NCBI RefSeq assembly: GCF_003063455.1
Contig: NZ_NESN01000002.1
Span: 723,538-787,537, forward strand
DNA length: 64,000 nucleotides
Direction: 5' to 3'
Source of the DNA: Limnohabitans parvus II-B4
GTDB taxonomy: Bacteria > Pseudomonadota > Gammaproteobacteria > Burkholderiales > Burkholderiaceae_C
Shown here: piece after piece, positions 25,414-34,556 of the stretch
How positions within the stretch are numbered: position 1 is the stretch's first letter
Layout of the letters: every line of letters starts with the position of its first letter
The notes under the pieces: generated by a model
Told to the model about the DNA's origin: nothing
Databases searched by the model: none
Seen by the model: only the letters and a program-made list of their open reading frames with translations
Made by a program: the position numbers and the translations under genes

Positions 25414-26439
25414 TTATTTGGACAGGCTACCGACTTCCTTGTTCCAGCGCTCCAGCAGGCGGCGGCGCTCTGCGGATTTGCCGTACTTTTCAAAGTCGTA
25501 TTTGATCAGACGGACGTTGTCCATGGACGGGATGCGTGGGTCGGGCTTGAAGGTTTTGTTGGCCGGGCTTTGCAGGCTGTCAGCTTTGGCGCCGATGCTT
25601 TGGCCGGACGGGCTCATCAGCCAGTCGTAATAGCGCTTGGCGTTGGCCGCGTTGCGTGCACCTTTGACCAGGGCGATGCCGCCGATTTCGTAGCTGGTGC
25701 CTTCGCAGGGGGCCACGGTGGCCACGGGGTATTTGTTGTGACGCCAGCCATCAAAGCCAAAGATGAAGCTGATGCCCACCGCCACTTCGCCTTTGGCCAC
25801 ATTGGGCGCTTGCGCGGTGCCGCTGCGGGTGTATTGCGTCACGTTTTTGTGCAGTGCTTTCATGTAGTCAAAAGCCGCGTCTTCGCCCATCATCTGCACC
25901 AGTCCGGCCAGTATCGTGTAGGCCGTGCCGCTGGACGCGGGGTGAGAAATTTCGACCTCGCCTTTGTAGATGGGCTTGATCACGTCAGACCAGCATTGGG
26001 GCGCAGGCAGCTTCTTTTTCTTGAGCAGCTCGGTGTTCCAGCCAAAACCAATGGCGCTGGTGTAGAAACCGCCCACCATGTTTTGTGTCATGGCGTACTG
26101 GCGCACGCTCCAGCCGTGCAGGTCGTTCAGGTAATCGGGCCGATACGGTGCCAGCAGGCCGATTTCGGCGGCTTGCAAAAACGGGTCACCCGTGCCGCCC
26201 CACCAGATGTCGGTCTTGGGGTTGGCGGCTTCGGCGCGCAATTGGGCCAGGGCTTCACCGGTGGCTTTGCGGGTTTGGTTGACGGTGATGCCCGTGGCCT
26301 TGGTGAATTCTTTGGCCGCCATTTCGCACCAGCTTTGGTCGGTGCTGCAGATGGCGTTGAGGCTGCCGGTTTGGGCCGACGCAGTACTGCCAGCCCAGCT
26401 GGCCGCGATGAAGCAAGCGGTGACAAATCTCAGTTTCAT
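25414..26439 (-). CDS. ABC transporter periplasmic substrate-binding protein (Fe3+/AfuA-type fold), orphan
   Basis: A 341-residue extracytoplasmic receptor with a signal peptide (cleavage near ASAQ, residue 22). The mature part begins LNAICSTDQSWCEMAAKEF and contains ATGEALAQLRAEAANPKTDIWWGG, typical of the AfuA/FbpA-like and 2-aminoethylphosphonate/polyamine-like group. No permease or ATPase genes flank it: htpG lies downstream and a pseudouridine synthase upstream. It may feed a transporter encoded elsewhere. The ligand cannot be told from the sequence. Confidence 0.87.
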   Translation of the reverse strand: MKLRFVTACFIAASWAGSTASAQTGSLNAICSTDQSWCEMAAKEFTKATGITVNQTRKATGEALAQLRAEAANPKTDIWWGGTGDPFLQAAEIGLLAPYRPDYLNDLHGWSVRQYAMTQNMVGGFYTSAIGFGWNTELLKKKKLPAPQCWSDVIKPIYKGEVEISHPASSGTAYTILAGLVQMMGEDAAFDYMKALHKNVTQYTRSGTAQAPNVAKGEVAVGISFIFGFDGWRHNKYPVATVAPCEGTSYEIGGIALVKGARNAANAKRYYDWLMSPSGQSIGAKADSLQSPANKTFKPDPRIPSMDNVRLIKYDFEKYGKSAERRRLLERWNKEVGSLSK

Positions 26440-26449
26440 CGTGCGTCCT

Positions 26450-27358
26450 TTAAAACGATTCGTTTGGCCCCAAATACCGCCAAGTCCCCGCAGGCATTTG
26501 GCCCAGCTGCACGCCGCCCATGCGGATGCGTTTGAGGCCCACCACCTTCAGGCCGACTTGCTCGCACATGCGGCGGATCTGGCGCTTTTTGCCTTCGGTC
26601 AGCACAAAGCGCAGCTGCTCGGGGTTTTGCCAGTCCACCTTGGCGGGTTTGAGGGGTTTGCCGTCCAGACTCAGGCCGTGGCGCAGGCGCTCCAGTTGTG
26701 CTTTGGGGAAGACGGCTTGCACGTTGGCGCTGACCCGGTCGAAGTCGCCAATGGTGGTGAGTTGGTTGGCTTTGCCGCCATAGGTGGCTGAGGCGGCTGC
26801 GGCTGCGGCGGTGTTTTCGTGGCCGGTATAGGCCACGCGCACCAGGTACTCTTTTTCCATCTCGGAGTCTTCACCGATCAACTGACGCGCCACGCGGCCG
26901 TCTTGTGTCAGCACCAGCAGGCCGGTCGAATCAATGTCGAGCCGCCCAGCGGGGGCCAGGCCACGCAAGTGGGGCGGTGTGAAGCGCATCTTCGATGGAT
27001 CACCCGCCCAGTGGCTGCGCGGGTTAATGAGCGTGATCGCGGGCTCGTGCCCGTCTTCGGCTTGGCCGCTCACATAGCCCATGGGCTTGTGCAGCAAGAT
27101 GGTCACTTGCCGCTCTTGTTGTTGCTCTGCAGCTTTGTCTACCGTGATGCGGTCCGATAAGCTGACTTGCTGGCCCATGCTGGCGGGCTGTCCATTGACT
27201 TGGACCCAGCCTTGTTCGATCCATGCATCGGCCTCGCGGCGCGAGCACATGCGCAGCTCGGCCATGCGTTTGTTCAGGCGCGAGGTGCCGCTGGGCGCGG
27301 CCGTTTCGCCTTTGCCTTCGGGACGGGGAGCGCGTTTGAAAACCGGGGGCTGGGTCAT
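26450..27358 (-). CDS. 23S rRNA pseudouridine synthase, RluF-like (RluB/E/F family)
   Basis: A 302-residue RNA-modifying enzyme. An S4-like domain at the N-terminus reads [21 protein letters not shown]. The catalytic domain has [21 protein letters not shown] with the catalytic Asp, followed by EKEYLVRV and the C-terminal [26 protein letters not shown]. The ATG at 27358 starts the family-like sequence; the frame is open to 27439 but there it overlaps the Crp/Fnr gene. RluF versus the related RluB/RluE is uncertain. A 10-bp gap to the receptor gene suggests shared transcription. Confidence 0.88.
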   Translation of the reverse strand: MTQPPVFKRAPRPEGKGETAAPSGTSRLNKRMAELRMCSRREADAWIEQGWVQVNGQPASMGQQVSLSDRITVDKAAEQQQERQVTILLHKPMGYVSGQAEDGHEPAITLINPRSHWAGDPSKMRFTPPHLRGLAPAGRLDIDSTGLLVLTQDGRVARQLIGEDSEMEKEYLVRVAYTGHENTAAAAAASATYGGKANQLTTIGDFDRVSANVQAVFPKAQLERLRHGLSLDGKPLKPAKVDWQNPEQLRFVLTEGKKRQIRRMCEQVGLKVVGLKRIRMGGVQLGQMPAGTWRYLGPNESF

Positions 27359-27407
27359 GGGGTTTGTGCTGTCAAAAATGAGTCCGTTGATTGTCCGCTG
27401 TTTTGCC

Positions 27408-28118
27408 CTAAGAAAATTGGGCGGTCCGCAGTCCAGCAAGATCCAGGATGCGCAGGCCGCCGTATTCGATGCGAATCAGCTGGCGCGTTTGCAAGACTTT
27501 TAGCGCCTCGTTCACGCGTTGGCGTGACAGCCCGACCAGATACGCCAGCTCTTGCTGGGTGATGCGCAGCACCTCGCCCACGCCTGAAAACAGCACCGGG
27601 TTGAACAGGGTGGCCAAGTGTCGGGCCAGGCGCAGCTCGGGGTTGTTCATGCGGTCCAGTTCGCGTGCGGCGATGAATTGCCCCAGCCGCTCGTTGAGCT
27701 GGTTCATGATGAATCGGTTGAAGCCCAGCGAGTGGTCGATCAGCCAGTGAAAGGTCTCCAGCGGCAGGCCAGCCACCACGCTCGGGCGCAGCGGCTGGAT
27801 GTTGTAGCGGTACACCTCGCGCTTGAGTGCGGTGCCCTCGCCAAACCAGCCCCCGGGTGGCACGCCGGTGAAGGTCATGGTCTGGCCACTTTCGTTGTCA
27901 CTGCTCATTTTCAGCAAGCCCGAGATCACACCAAACCAGAAGGTCACCGGGCGACCGACGCGGCACACATAGTCGCCCACTTGGGGGTCGCTCACCACCA
28001 GTTGCGGTACGATTTCCAAGCGCTCTTGCGGGCTCAACAAGTGCAGCCACGGAATCATCTGAAGCTCGGTGTCGGTCGGTGCGCGGCGGCGCTGGTACAC
28101 GCTGTTTTCTTGGGCCAT
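27408..28118 (-). CDS. Crp/Fnr-family transcriptional regulator
   Basis: A 236-residue regulator with an N-terminal cyclic-nucleotide-binding-like domain ([19 protein letters not shown] and [11 protein letters not shown]) and a C-terminal winged helix, in which [24 protein letters not shown] is the recognition part. No Cys cluster for an Fe-S centre is visible. It is divergent from the acyl-CoA synthetase/liv operon, with a palindrome between them, so it probably regulates that operon and itself. The effector is unknown and an acyl-CoA ligand is possible. Confidence 0.9.
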   Translation of the reverse strand: MAQENSVYQRRRAPTDTELQMIPWLHLLSPQERLEIVPQLVVSDPQVGDYVCRVGRPVTFWFGVISGLLKMSSDNESGQTMTFTGVPPGGWFGEGTALKREVYRYNIQPLRPSVVAGLPLETFHWLIDHSLGFNRFIMNQLNERLGQFIAARELDRMNNPELRLARHLATLFNPVLFSGVGEVLRITQQELAYLVGLSRQRVNEALKVLQTRQLIRIEYGGLRILDLAGLRTAQFS

Positions 28119-28174
28119 GTTGGTAGGAGGTATTTGTCAGGAACCGGTCAGATGGGCTAGGGGTCTTCCCTGAA

Positions 28175-28192
28175 TTGTCGTTCAAACGACAA
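28175..28192. promoter_or_regulatory. Perfect 18-bp palindrome, putative Crp/Fnr-type operator
   Basis: TTGTCGTT (28175-28182), CA, AACGACAA (28185-28192). It lies 57 bp before the regulator start and upstream of the synthetase. The half-site spacing and symmetry suit a dimeric winged-helix regulator. No other copy was noticed in the window. It would control the adjacent operon and perhaps the regulator itself. Confidence 0.65.
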
Positions 28193-28275
28193 CTTGGCGT
28201 CAAATGAGTGCCTACGATGCGCCCAAGTTCAGTCGCATTGCATTCGATGCACCGTTTTTGGAGACAGGTCAGGTC

Positions 28276-30222
28276 ATGCAAACAACGTTTCCCCGTTTGA
28301 TGCTCAAGCACGCTGCCGAGCGCCCCACAGCGCCCGCCTTGCGAGAAAAAGAATATGGCATTTGGCAGGCGACCTCCTGGGCTGCTTTGTCCCAGTTGGT
28401 TGAGTCCATCGCTTGCGGCTTGCACCAGGCCGGCCTGCAACGCGGTGAGCACCTGATCGTGGTGGGCGCCAACCGCCCTCGGCTTTACGCCACCATGCTG
28501 GCCGCGCAGTCGCTGGGCGCCATTCCTGTGCCGCTGTACCAGGATGCAGCGGCTGCCGAATGCGTCTTCCCCATCACCAATGCCGAAGTCCGGTTTTGCG
28601 TGGTCGAAGACCAGGAGCAGGTCGACAAGATGCTGGAAGTGCGCGAAAAGTGCCCGCAGCTGACGCACATTTATTACGACGATCCACGCGGCCTGCGCAA
28701 GTACACCGAGGACGGCTTGGGCTCGCTCGAAGAGCTGATCGCCGCAGGCGCGGTGTTTGCCAAGCAGCACCCCCAATTTTTCTCTGAACAAGTCGAAACA
28801 GCCCAATACACCGATGTGGCAGCGATGTTCTTCACCTCAGGCACCACGGGCAACCCCAAGGGCGTGGTGCACACGCATGGCTCGTTGGCCGACCGTGCCG
28901 AAGCCGGTGCCGAATTTGACAAGCTGACCAACGCGGAAGACGTGCTCGCCTATATGCCACCAGCCTGGGTGGGGCAAAACATTTTCAGCTACGCGCAGTG
29001 GCTGGTTTGTGGCTACGTGGTCAACTGCCCTGAGTCGGCCGCCACGGTGACCATCGACCTGAAAGAGATCGGCCCCACCTATTACTTCGCGCCGCCTCGC
29101 GTGTTCGAGGGCATGCTCACCAGCGTGATGATCCGCATGGAAGACGCGGGTGCGTTCAAGCGCAAGATGTTCCACACCTTCATGGACGTGGCCAAAAAAG
29201 TGGGCCCCGCCCTGATGGATGGCCAAGCCGTGGGCTTGGTGGACCGCCTCAAATACGCACTGGGCAACTGGATGGTTTATGGCCCTTTGCGCAACAACCT
29301 GGGTTTCAGCCGCGTGCGTGTGGCCTACACAGCAGGCGAGGCCATTGGCCCGGACCTGTTCACCTTTTACCGCTCGATCGGCGTGAACATCAAACAGCTG
29401 TATGGCTCGACCGAGACCGCCGTGTTCGTGTGCCTGCAGCCTGACAACGAAGCGCGTGCCGACACCGTGGGTGTGCCGTGCAAGGGCGTGGAGATCAAGG
29501 TCGCCGACAACGGCGAGATCCTGGTCAAGTCGCCCGGTTTGCTCAAGGAGTACTACAAAAACCCTGCCGCTACGGCTGAGGTGCTGACTGCTGACGGCTG
29601 GTACCACACCAGCGATGCGGGCTTCCTAGACTCGCATGGCCACTTGAAGATCATCGACCGCGTGAAAGACGTGGGCCGTATCCAGGGTGGTGCCAATGAC
29701 GGCGCGATGTTTGCACCCAAATACGTTGAAAACAAGCTCAAGTTCTTCCCGCACATCAAAGAAGTGGTGGCCTATGGCGACCAGCGCGAAAAAGTGTGCG
29801 TGATGATCAACATCGACTTTGACGCCGTGGGCAACTGGGCCGAGCGCCGCAACCTGCCTTATGCCGGTTACACCGATCTGGCGCAAAAGCCCGAGGTTTA
29901 CCAACTCATCCAGGAGTGCGTGGAAAAGGTCAATGCCGATTTGGCCGAAGACGCCTTGCTGGCTGGTAGCCAAGTGTCACGCTTTTTGATTCTGCACAAA
30001 GAGCTGGACGCCGACGATGGTGAATTGACCCGCACCAACAAAGTCCGTCGCGGCTTCATTGCCGACAAATACAAACCGCTGGTGGATGGCCTGTACGAAG
30101 GCAAAACCGAGCAGTTCATCGAGACGGTGGTCAAGTTCGAAGACGGCCGCACCGGCAGCGTCAGCGCCACGCTCAAGATTTCAGACGCCAAAACATTCAC
30201 ACCCGTGAAGGCAGCAGCATGA
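28276..30222 (+). CDS. AMP-forming acyl-CoA synthetase (long-chain/ACSL-like)
   Basis: A 648-residue adenylating enzyme that joins a carboxylic acid to CoA. The P-loop is MFFTSGTTGNPKGVVHTH. Other ANL motifs are QLYGSTETA, DGWYHTSDAGFLD and IDRVKDVGR. I prefer the ATG at 28276 (MQTTFPRLML), since the in-frame ATG at 28204 lies only 12 bp after the operator palindrome and has no ribosome site. It opens the liv-like operon, and its last four bases overlap livG. The substrate acid is not known. Confidence 0.92.
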   Translation: MQTTFPRLMLKHAAERPTAPALREKEYGIWQATSWAALSQLVESIACGLHQAGLQRGEHLIVVGANRPRLYATMLAAQSLGAIPVPLYQDAAAAECVFPITNAEVRFCVVEDQEQVDKMLEVREKCPQLTHIYYDDPRGLRKYTEDGLGSLEELIAAGAVFAKQHPQFFSEQVETAQYTDVAAMFFTSGTTGNPKGVVHTHGSLADRAEAGAEFDKLTNAEDVLAYMPPAWVGQNIFSYAQWLVCGYVVNCPESAATVTIDLKEIGPTYYFAPPRVFEGMLTSVMIRMEDAGAFKRKMFHTFMDVAKKVGPALMDGQAVGLVDRLKYALGNWMVYGPLRNNLGFSRVRVAYTAGEAIGPDLFTFYRSIGVNIKQLYGSTETAVFVCLQPDNEARADTVGVPCKGVEIKVADNGEILVKSPGLLKEYYKNPAATAEVLTADGWYHTSDAGFLDSHGHLKIIDRVKDVGRIQGGANDGAMFAPKYVENKLKFFPHIKEVVAYGDQREKVCVMINIDFDAVGNWAERRNLPYAGYTDLAQKPEVYQLIQECVEKVNADLAEDALLAGSQVSRFLILHKELDADDGELTRTNKVRRGFIADKYKPLVDGLYEGKTEQFIETVVKFEDGRTGSVSATLKISDAKTFTPVKAAA

Positions 30223-31001
30223 CCAAGAAAATCGGCGACGTCATCCTCGACGTCAAGAACATCAGTTTGCGATTCGGTGGCGTCAAAGCGCTGACCGACA
30301 TCTCGTTCAACGTGCGTGAGCATGAAGTGCGCGCCATCATCGGCCCCAACGGCGCGGGTAAGAGCTCGATGCTCAACTGCATCAACGGTGTGTACCAACC
30401 GCAAGAGGGCAGCATCACCTTCCGTGGTCAAAAGTTTGACCACATGAACAGCCGTCAAGTGGCCGAGATGGGCATCGCCCGCACCTTCCAAAATCTGGCG
30501 CTGTTCAAGGGCATGAGCGTGATCGACAACATCATGACTGGCCGCAACCTGCGCATCAAAAGTAACCTGTTCATGCAGGCCTTGCGCATTGGTCCCGCCC
30601 AGCGCGAGGAAGAAGAGCACCGTGAATTTGTTGAGCACATCATCGACTTTCTGGAAATTCAGGCCTTTCGCAAAACCCCTGTAGGGCAATTGCCTTATGG
30701 CTTGCAAAAGCGAGTGGACTTGGGCCGCGCCTTGGCTATGGAGCCGCAAGTGCTGCTGCTTGACGAGCCCATGGCTGGTATGAACATGGAAGAAAAGCAG
30801 GACATGTGCCGCTTCATTCTGGATGTGAACGATGAATTTGGCTCGACCATCGTGTTGATCGAGCACGACATGGGCGTGGTGATGGACATTTCGGACCGCG
30901 TGGTGGTGCTGGATTACGGCAAAAAAATTGGCGACGGAACCCCCGAAGAAGTGCGCAACAACGAAGAAGTGATCAGTGCCTATTTGGGCACCAGCCACTA
31001 A
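30219..31001 (+). CDS. livG: Branched-chain-amino-acid-type ABC ATPase LivG
   Basis: A 260-residue ATPase of the HAAT family. Walker A is GPNGAGKSS, Walker B LLLDEPMAGMN and the signature region QLPYGLQKRVDLGRAL. The C-terminal IGDGTPEEVRNNEEVISAYLG is typical of LivG. The ATG overlaps the synthetase stop by four bases (ATGA), so the synthetase and transporter are coupled in translation. It is followed after 12 bp by livH. Confidence 0.92.
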   Translation: MTKKIGDVILDVKNISLRFGGVKALTDISFNVREHEVRAIIGPNGAGKSSMLNCINGVYQPQEGSITFRGQKFDHMNSRQVAEMGIARTFQNLALFKGMSVIDNIMTGRNLRIKSNLFMQALRIGPAQREEEEHREFVEHIIDFLEIQAFRKTPVGQLPYGLQKRVDLGRALAMEPQVLLLDEPMAGMNMEEKQDMCRFILDVNDEFGSTIVLIEHDMGVVMDISDRVVVLDYGKKIGDGTPEEVRNNEEVISAYLGTSH

Positions 31002-31013
31002 GGAGAACAAGAC

Positions 31014-31943
31014 ATGGCATTTTTTCTGGAAGCTCTGCTCGGTGGCCTCATGGCCGGCATGCTCTATGCGCTGGTGGCGCTGGGCTTTGTACTGATTTTC
31101 AAAGCCTCGGGCGTGTTCAACTTCGCGCAAGGCGCGATGGTGTTGTTCGCAGCGTTGGCCATGGCCCGTTTTTCCGAATGGGTGCCCGGTTGGCTGGGCA
31201 TTGAAGACAAGTTTTTGGGCAATGTGATCGCCTTTGCGCTGTCGGCGGTTGTCATGTTTGCACTGGCTTGGTTGATCGAGCGCTTGGTCTTGCGCCATCT
31301 GGTCAACCAAGAGGGCGTGACCTTGCTCATGGCCACCTTGGGCATCACTTATTTCCTGGACGGTCTGGGTCAAACCATCTTTGGCAGCGATATTTACAAG
31401 ATCGACGTGGGCATGCCCAAAGATCCCGTGTTCCTGTTGGACTCTGTGTTCCCCGGCGGCGTGCTGGTCAACCTGGAAGACGTGTATGCGGCCTGCATCG
31501 CAGCCTTGTTGGTGGTCGTGTTGTCGCTGTTCTTCCAAAAAACCAGCACCGGCCGCGCCCTGCGTGCGGTGGCCGATGACCACCAAGCGGCGCAGTCGAT
31601 TGGCATTCCGCTCAACCGCATTTGGGTGATTGTGTGGTTTGTGGCCGGCATCACTGCCTTGGTGGCCGGCATCATCTGGGGCTCCAAGATGGGTGTGCAG
31701 TTCTCGCTGACCACGGTGGCGTTGCGGGCCTTGCCCGTCATCATCTTGGGTGGCCTGACCTCGGTGCCTGGTGCCATCATCGGTGGCTTGATCATTGGTG
31801 TGGGCGAGAAACTGTCCGAGGTGTACCTAGGCCCCTATGTGGGCGGTGGCATTGAGATCTGGTTTGCGTATGTGCTGGCGCTGGTGTTCTTGCTGTTCCG
31901 TCCGCAAGGTCTGTTTGGCGAAAAAATCATCGACCGCGTGTAA
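31014..31943 (+). CDS. livH: Branched-chain-type ABC permease LivH
   Basis: A 309-residue inner-membrane permease with about eight helices. The N-terminal LLGGLMAGMLYALVALGFVLIFKASGVFNFAQGAMV is a LivH signature, and the EAA-like RALPVIILGGLTSVPGAIIGG region is present. It forms the translocation path with LivM. A ribosome site AAGGAG lies 6 bp before the ATG. Genes on both sides belong to the same transport operon. Confidence 0.93.
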   Translation: MAFFLEALLGGLMAGMLYALVALGFVLIFKASGVFNFAQGAMVLFAALAMARFSEWVPGWLGIEDKFLGNVIAFALSAVVMFALAWLIERLVLRHLVNQEGVTLLMATLGITYFLDGLGQTIFGSDIYKIDVGMPKDPVFLLDSVFPGGVLVNLEDVYAACIAALLVVVLSLFFQKTSTGRALRAVADDHQAAQSIGIPLNRIWVIVWFVAGITALVAGIIWGSKMGVQFSLTTVALRALPVIILGGLTSVPGAIIGGLIIGVGEKLSEVYLGPYVGGGIEIWFAYVLALVFLLFRPQGLFGEKIIDRV

Positions 31944-31955
31944 GGAGAGAAAAGC

Positions 31956-33032
31956 ATGTTTTACAGAGAAAACGGTCAATTCAAGACTTCCTACCGCGCT
32001 GACCAGCAAATTTTCGCCATCGCGCAAGACCGCTGGGCCATCCTTGCGCTCATCGCGTTTGCTTTCGTCGGCGTGCCATTTTTGGTCGACGAATACATGT
32101 TTCGCGCCATTTTGATTCCTTTCCTCATTCTGTCCTTGGCGGCTCTGGGGGTGAACATTCTGGTCGGTTACTGCGGTCAAATTTCCTTGGGCTCGGGTGC
32201 CTTCATGGCGGTGGGTGCCTACATGGCCTACAACACGTACATCCGTATCGAGGGCATGCCCTTGATCATTGCGCTGTTGGCGGGCGGCTTTTTTGCCACC
32301 TTGGTCGGCGTGTTTTTCGGCATCCCGAGCTTGCGTGTCAAAGGCCTTTACTTGGCCGTGGCCACGTTGGCGGCGCAGTTCTTTTGTGACTGGGCTTTTC
32401 TGCGCATTGGCTGGTTCACCAACAACAATGCGTCGGGCTCGGTGTCGGTGTCTAACTTGAATGTGTTGGGCTGGTCCATCGATACGCCTTTGCAAAAATA
32501 CCTGTTCTGCTTGGCTTTCTTGGTGGTGTTTGGCTTGTTGGCCAAAAATCTGGTGCGCTCGGCCATTGGTCGCGAATGGATGGCCATCCGCGACATGGAC
32601 GTGGCCGCTGCCGTCATCGGCATCCGCCCCGTTTATGCCAAGCTCACCGCCTTCGCCGTCAGCTCTTTCATCGTGGGTGTGGCCGGTGCCTTGTGGGGTT
32701 TTGTCCACTTGGGCTCTTGGGAGCCTGCAGCTTTCTCGATTGACCGCTCATTTCAATTGCTGTTCATGGTCATCATCGGCGGCATGGGCTCCATCATGGG
32801 CAGCTTTTTTGGCGCAGCCTTCATTGTGATCTTGCCGATTTTCCTGAACCAGTTTTTGCCCGCGGTGGGCGACATGGTGGGCGTCAGCATCTCTACTGCC
32901 ACGGTGTCGCACACCGAATTCATGATTTTTGGTGCCTTGATCGTGTGGTTCCTGATTGTTGAGCCGCATGGACTGGCCAAACTCTGGTCGGTGGCCAAGC
33001 AGAAATTGCGTCTGTGGCCTTTCCCCCATTGA
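31956..33032 (+). CDS. livM: Branched-chain-type ABC permease LivM
   Basis: A 358-residue permease with about ten hydrophobic segments. The conserved ALGVNILVGYCGQISLGSGAF motif of LivM occurs near residue 60, and GMGSIMGSFFGAAFIVILP near residue 275. It starts 12 bp after livH, with a GGAGAG ribosome site. The predicted product pairs with LivH in the membrane. Confidence 0.93.
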   Translation: MFYRENGQFKTSYRADQQIFAIAQDRWAILALIAFAFVGVPFLVDEYMFRAILIPFLILSLAALGVNILVGYCGQISLGSGAFMAVGAYMAYNTYIRIEGMPLIIALLAGGFFATLVGVFFGIPSLRVKGLYLAVATLAAQFFCDWAFLRIGWFTNNNASGSVSVSNLNVLGWSIDTPLQKYLFCLAFLVVFGLLAKNLVRSAIGREWMAIRDMDVAAAVIGIRPVYAKLTAFAVSSFIVGVAGALWGFVHLGSWEPAAFSIDRSFQLLFMVIIGGMGSIMGSFFGAAFIVILPIFLNQFLPAVGDMVGVSISTATVSHTEFMIFGALIVWFLIVEPHGLAKLWSVAKQKLRLWPFPH

Positions 33033-33082
33033 TGCCTCACCTTTCCCTCAGTGCTTCTCATTTTTTTAACAGGAGACAATCC

Positions 33083-34420
33083 ATGAAGCTTCGTCAACTC
33101 GCCCTCGCCACCACGGTGGCGGCTGCTGGTCTTGCCAGTGCGCTGGTCAGCACCGTGGCCACGGCCCAAACCAAAGAGCAATTTTTCCCTGTGCTGGTGT
33201 ACCGCACTGGCGCATACGCCCCCAACGGCGTGCCCTTTGCCAACGGCTATGTCGACTACCTCAAGCTGGTCAATGCCCGCGGCGGCATCAATGGCGTCAA
33301 GGTCAGCTTTGAAGAGTGCGAAACCGGCTACGCCACAGACCGCGGCGTGGAATGCTACGAGCGCCTGAAGGGCAAGAACGGCGGCGCGACCGTGTTCCAG
33401 CCCCTGTCTACCGGCATCACTTTTGCCCTGACCGAAAAAGCCCCTGGCGACAAAATTCCTTTGATCACTGCTGGCTACGGCCGCAGCGAATCGGCTGACG
33501 GCGGCGTGTTCAAGTGGAACTTCCCCTTGGCCGGCACTTACTGGGTGGCTGGTGACGTCATTGTTCAAGACATTGCCAAGAAGCTCGGCGGTGCCGACAA
33601 GCTCAAGGGCAAGCACATCGCTTTGGTTTACCACGACAGCCCGTTTGGCAAAGAAGCCATTCCGATCTTGCAAGAGCGCGCGGCCATGCACGGCTTCAAG
33701 CTGAGCCTGTTGCCTGTGACCCATCCTGGTGTGGAGCAAAAGTCCACCTGGCTGCAAATTCGCCAAAGCCGCCCTGACTACGTCGTCAACTGGGGCTGGG
33801 GCGTGATGAACTCCACCTTGCTCAAGGAAGCGCAAGCCACAGGCTACCCCCGCGAGAAAATCTATGGCGTGTGGTGGGCCGGGGCCGAGCCTGACGTCAA
33901 GGACGTGGGCATGGGCGCCAAGGGCTACAACGCCATCACCATGCAGCACGGCACCGAAAAGGGCTCTGCGATCGTGAAGGAAGTGCTGGCAAAGTTGCAC
34001 GCCAAGAACCAAGGTACAGGCCCCAAGGACGAAGTGGGTGAAGTGTTGTACATGCGCGGTTTGTTCAGCGCCATGTTTGCGGTGGAAGGCGTTCGCCAAG
34101 CGCAAGAGAAATACGGCAAGGGCAAAGTCATGACCGGCGAGCAAGCACGCTGGGGTTATGAAAACCTGAACCTGACCCAACCCAAGCTCGATGCACTGGG
34201 CTTCAAGGGTGTGTTGCGTCCCGTCTCCACTTCTTGCGCTGACCACATGGGTGCCAACTGGGCACGTATCCATACATGGAACGGCAGCAAGTGGGAGTTC
34301 TCCAGCGACTGGTACCAGGCCGATGAGCAGATCATCAAGCCCATGGTGAAGGCCGCTGCCGACAAGTATGCCGCCGAGAAGAAGATCACACGCCGCACCC
34401 CTGCGGATTGCCAGTCCTGA
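33083..34420 (+). CDS. ABC transporter periplasmic receptor, HAAT family
   Basis: A 445-residue receptor, longer than typical LivK (about 370). The signal peptide MKLRQLALATTVAAAGLASA is followed by more Ala/Ser-rich sequence ending in TAQ (residue 30 or so). The mature protein contains EQFFPVLVYRTGAYAPNGVPFANGYVDY and NARGGINGVKVSFEECETGY. The ATG at 33083 follows an AGGAGA ribosome site. The longer size and the two CoA ligases in the operon suggest an aromatic or other carboxylic acid rather than a branched-chain amino acid as ligand; this is an inference. Confidence 0.9.
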   Translation: MKLRQLALATTVAAAGLASALVSTVATAQTKEQFFPVLVYRTGAYAPNGVPFANGYVDYLKLVNARGGINGVKVSFEECETGYATDRGVECYERLKGKNGGATVFQPLSTGITFALTEKAPGDKIPLITAGYGRSESADGGVFKWNFPLAGTYWVAGDVIVQDIAKKLGGADKLKGKHIALVYHDSPFGKEAIPILQERAAMHGFKLSLLPVTHPGVEQKSTWLQIRQSRPDYVVNWGWGVMNSTLLKEAQATGYPREKIYGVWWAGAEPDVKDVGMGAKGYNAITMQHGTEKGSAIVKEVLAKLHAKNQGTGPKDEVGEVLYMRGLFSAMFAVEGVRQAQEKYGKGKVMTGEQARWGYENLNLTQPKLDALGFKGVLRPVSTSCADHMGANWARIHTWNGSKWEFSSDWYQADEQIIKPMVKAAADKYAAEKKITRRTPADCQS

Positions 34421-34428
34421 TCGGTGAC

Positions 34429-34523
34429 AGCCCGCCGCGCATGCGGCGGGCTTGCAGCTGCACAGTGGTTCGCACCACCGGCAGCTGCCAAATGAAACCT
34501 TTGCGTGCAGTGGTTTCATTTGG
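34429..34523 (+). promoter_or_regulatory. Three consecutive hairpins between receptor and livF
   Basis: Hairpin 1: AGCCCGCCGC gcat GCGGCGGGCT (34429-34452). Hairpin 2: GCAGCTGC (34454-34461) with GCAGCTGC (34481-34488), enclosing GTGGT tcgc ACCAC. Hairpin 3: CCAAATGAAACC (34488-34499) with GGTTTCATTTGG (34512-34523), a perfect 12-bp stem. None has a clear T-run. They probably stabilise the receptor mRNA or attenuate readthrough into livF. Confidence 0.65.
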
Positions 34524-34556
34524 CTTGAACCCCAGAGTAAAGAAAAGGCACAGTCC

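Noticed and set aside
24994..26535. 513-residue plus-strand open frame over htpG and the orphan receptor
   Set aside because: It runs antisense across two convincing genes and a terminator, with shadow-like Phe/Val/Gly/Ala-rich composition.
29898..31586. 562-residue minus-strand open frame opposite livG and livH
   Set aside because: His/Gln-rich product typical of the complementary strand of GC-rich coding sequence.
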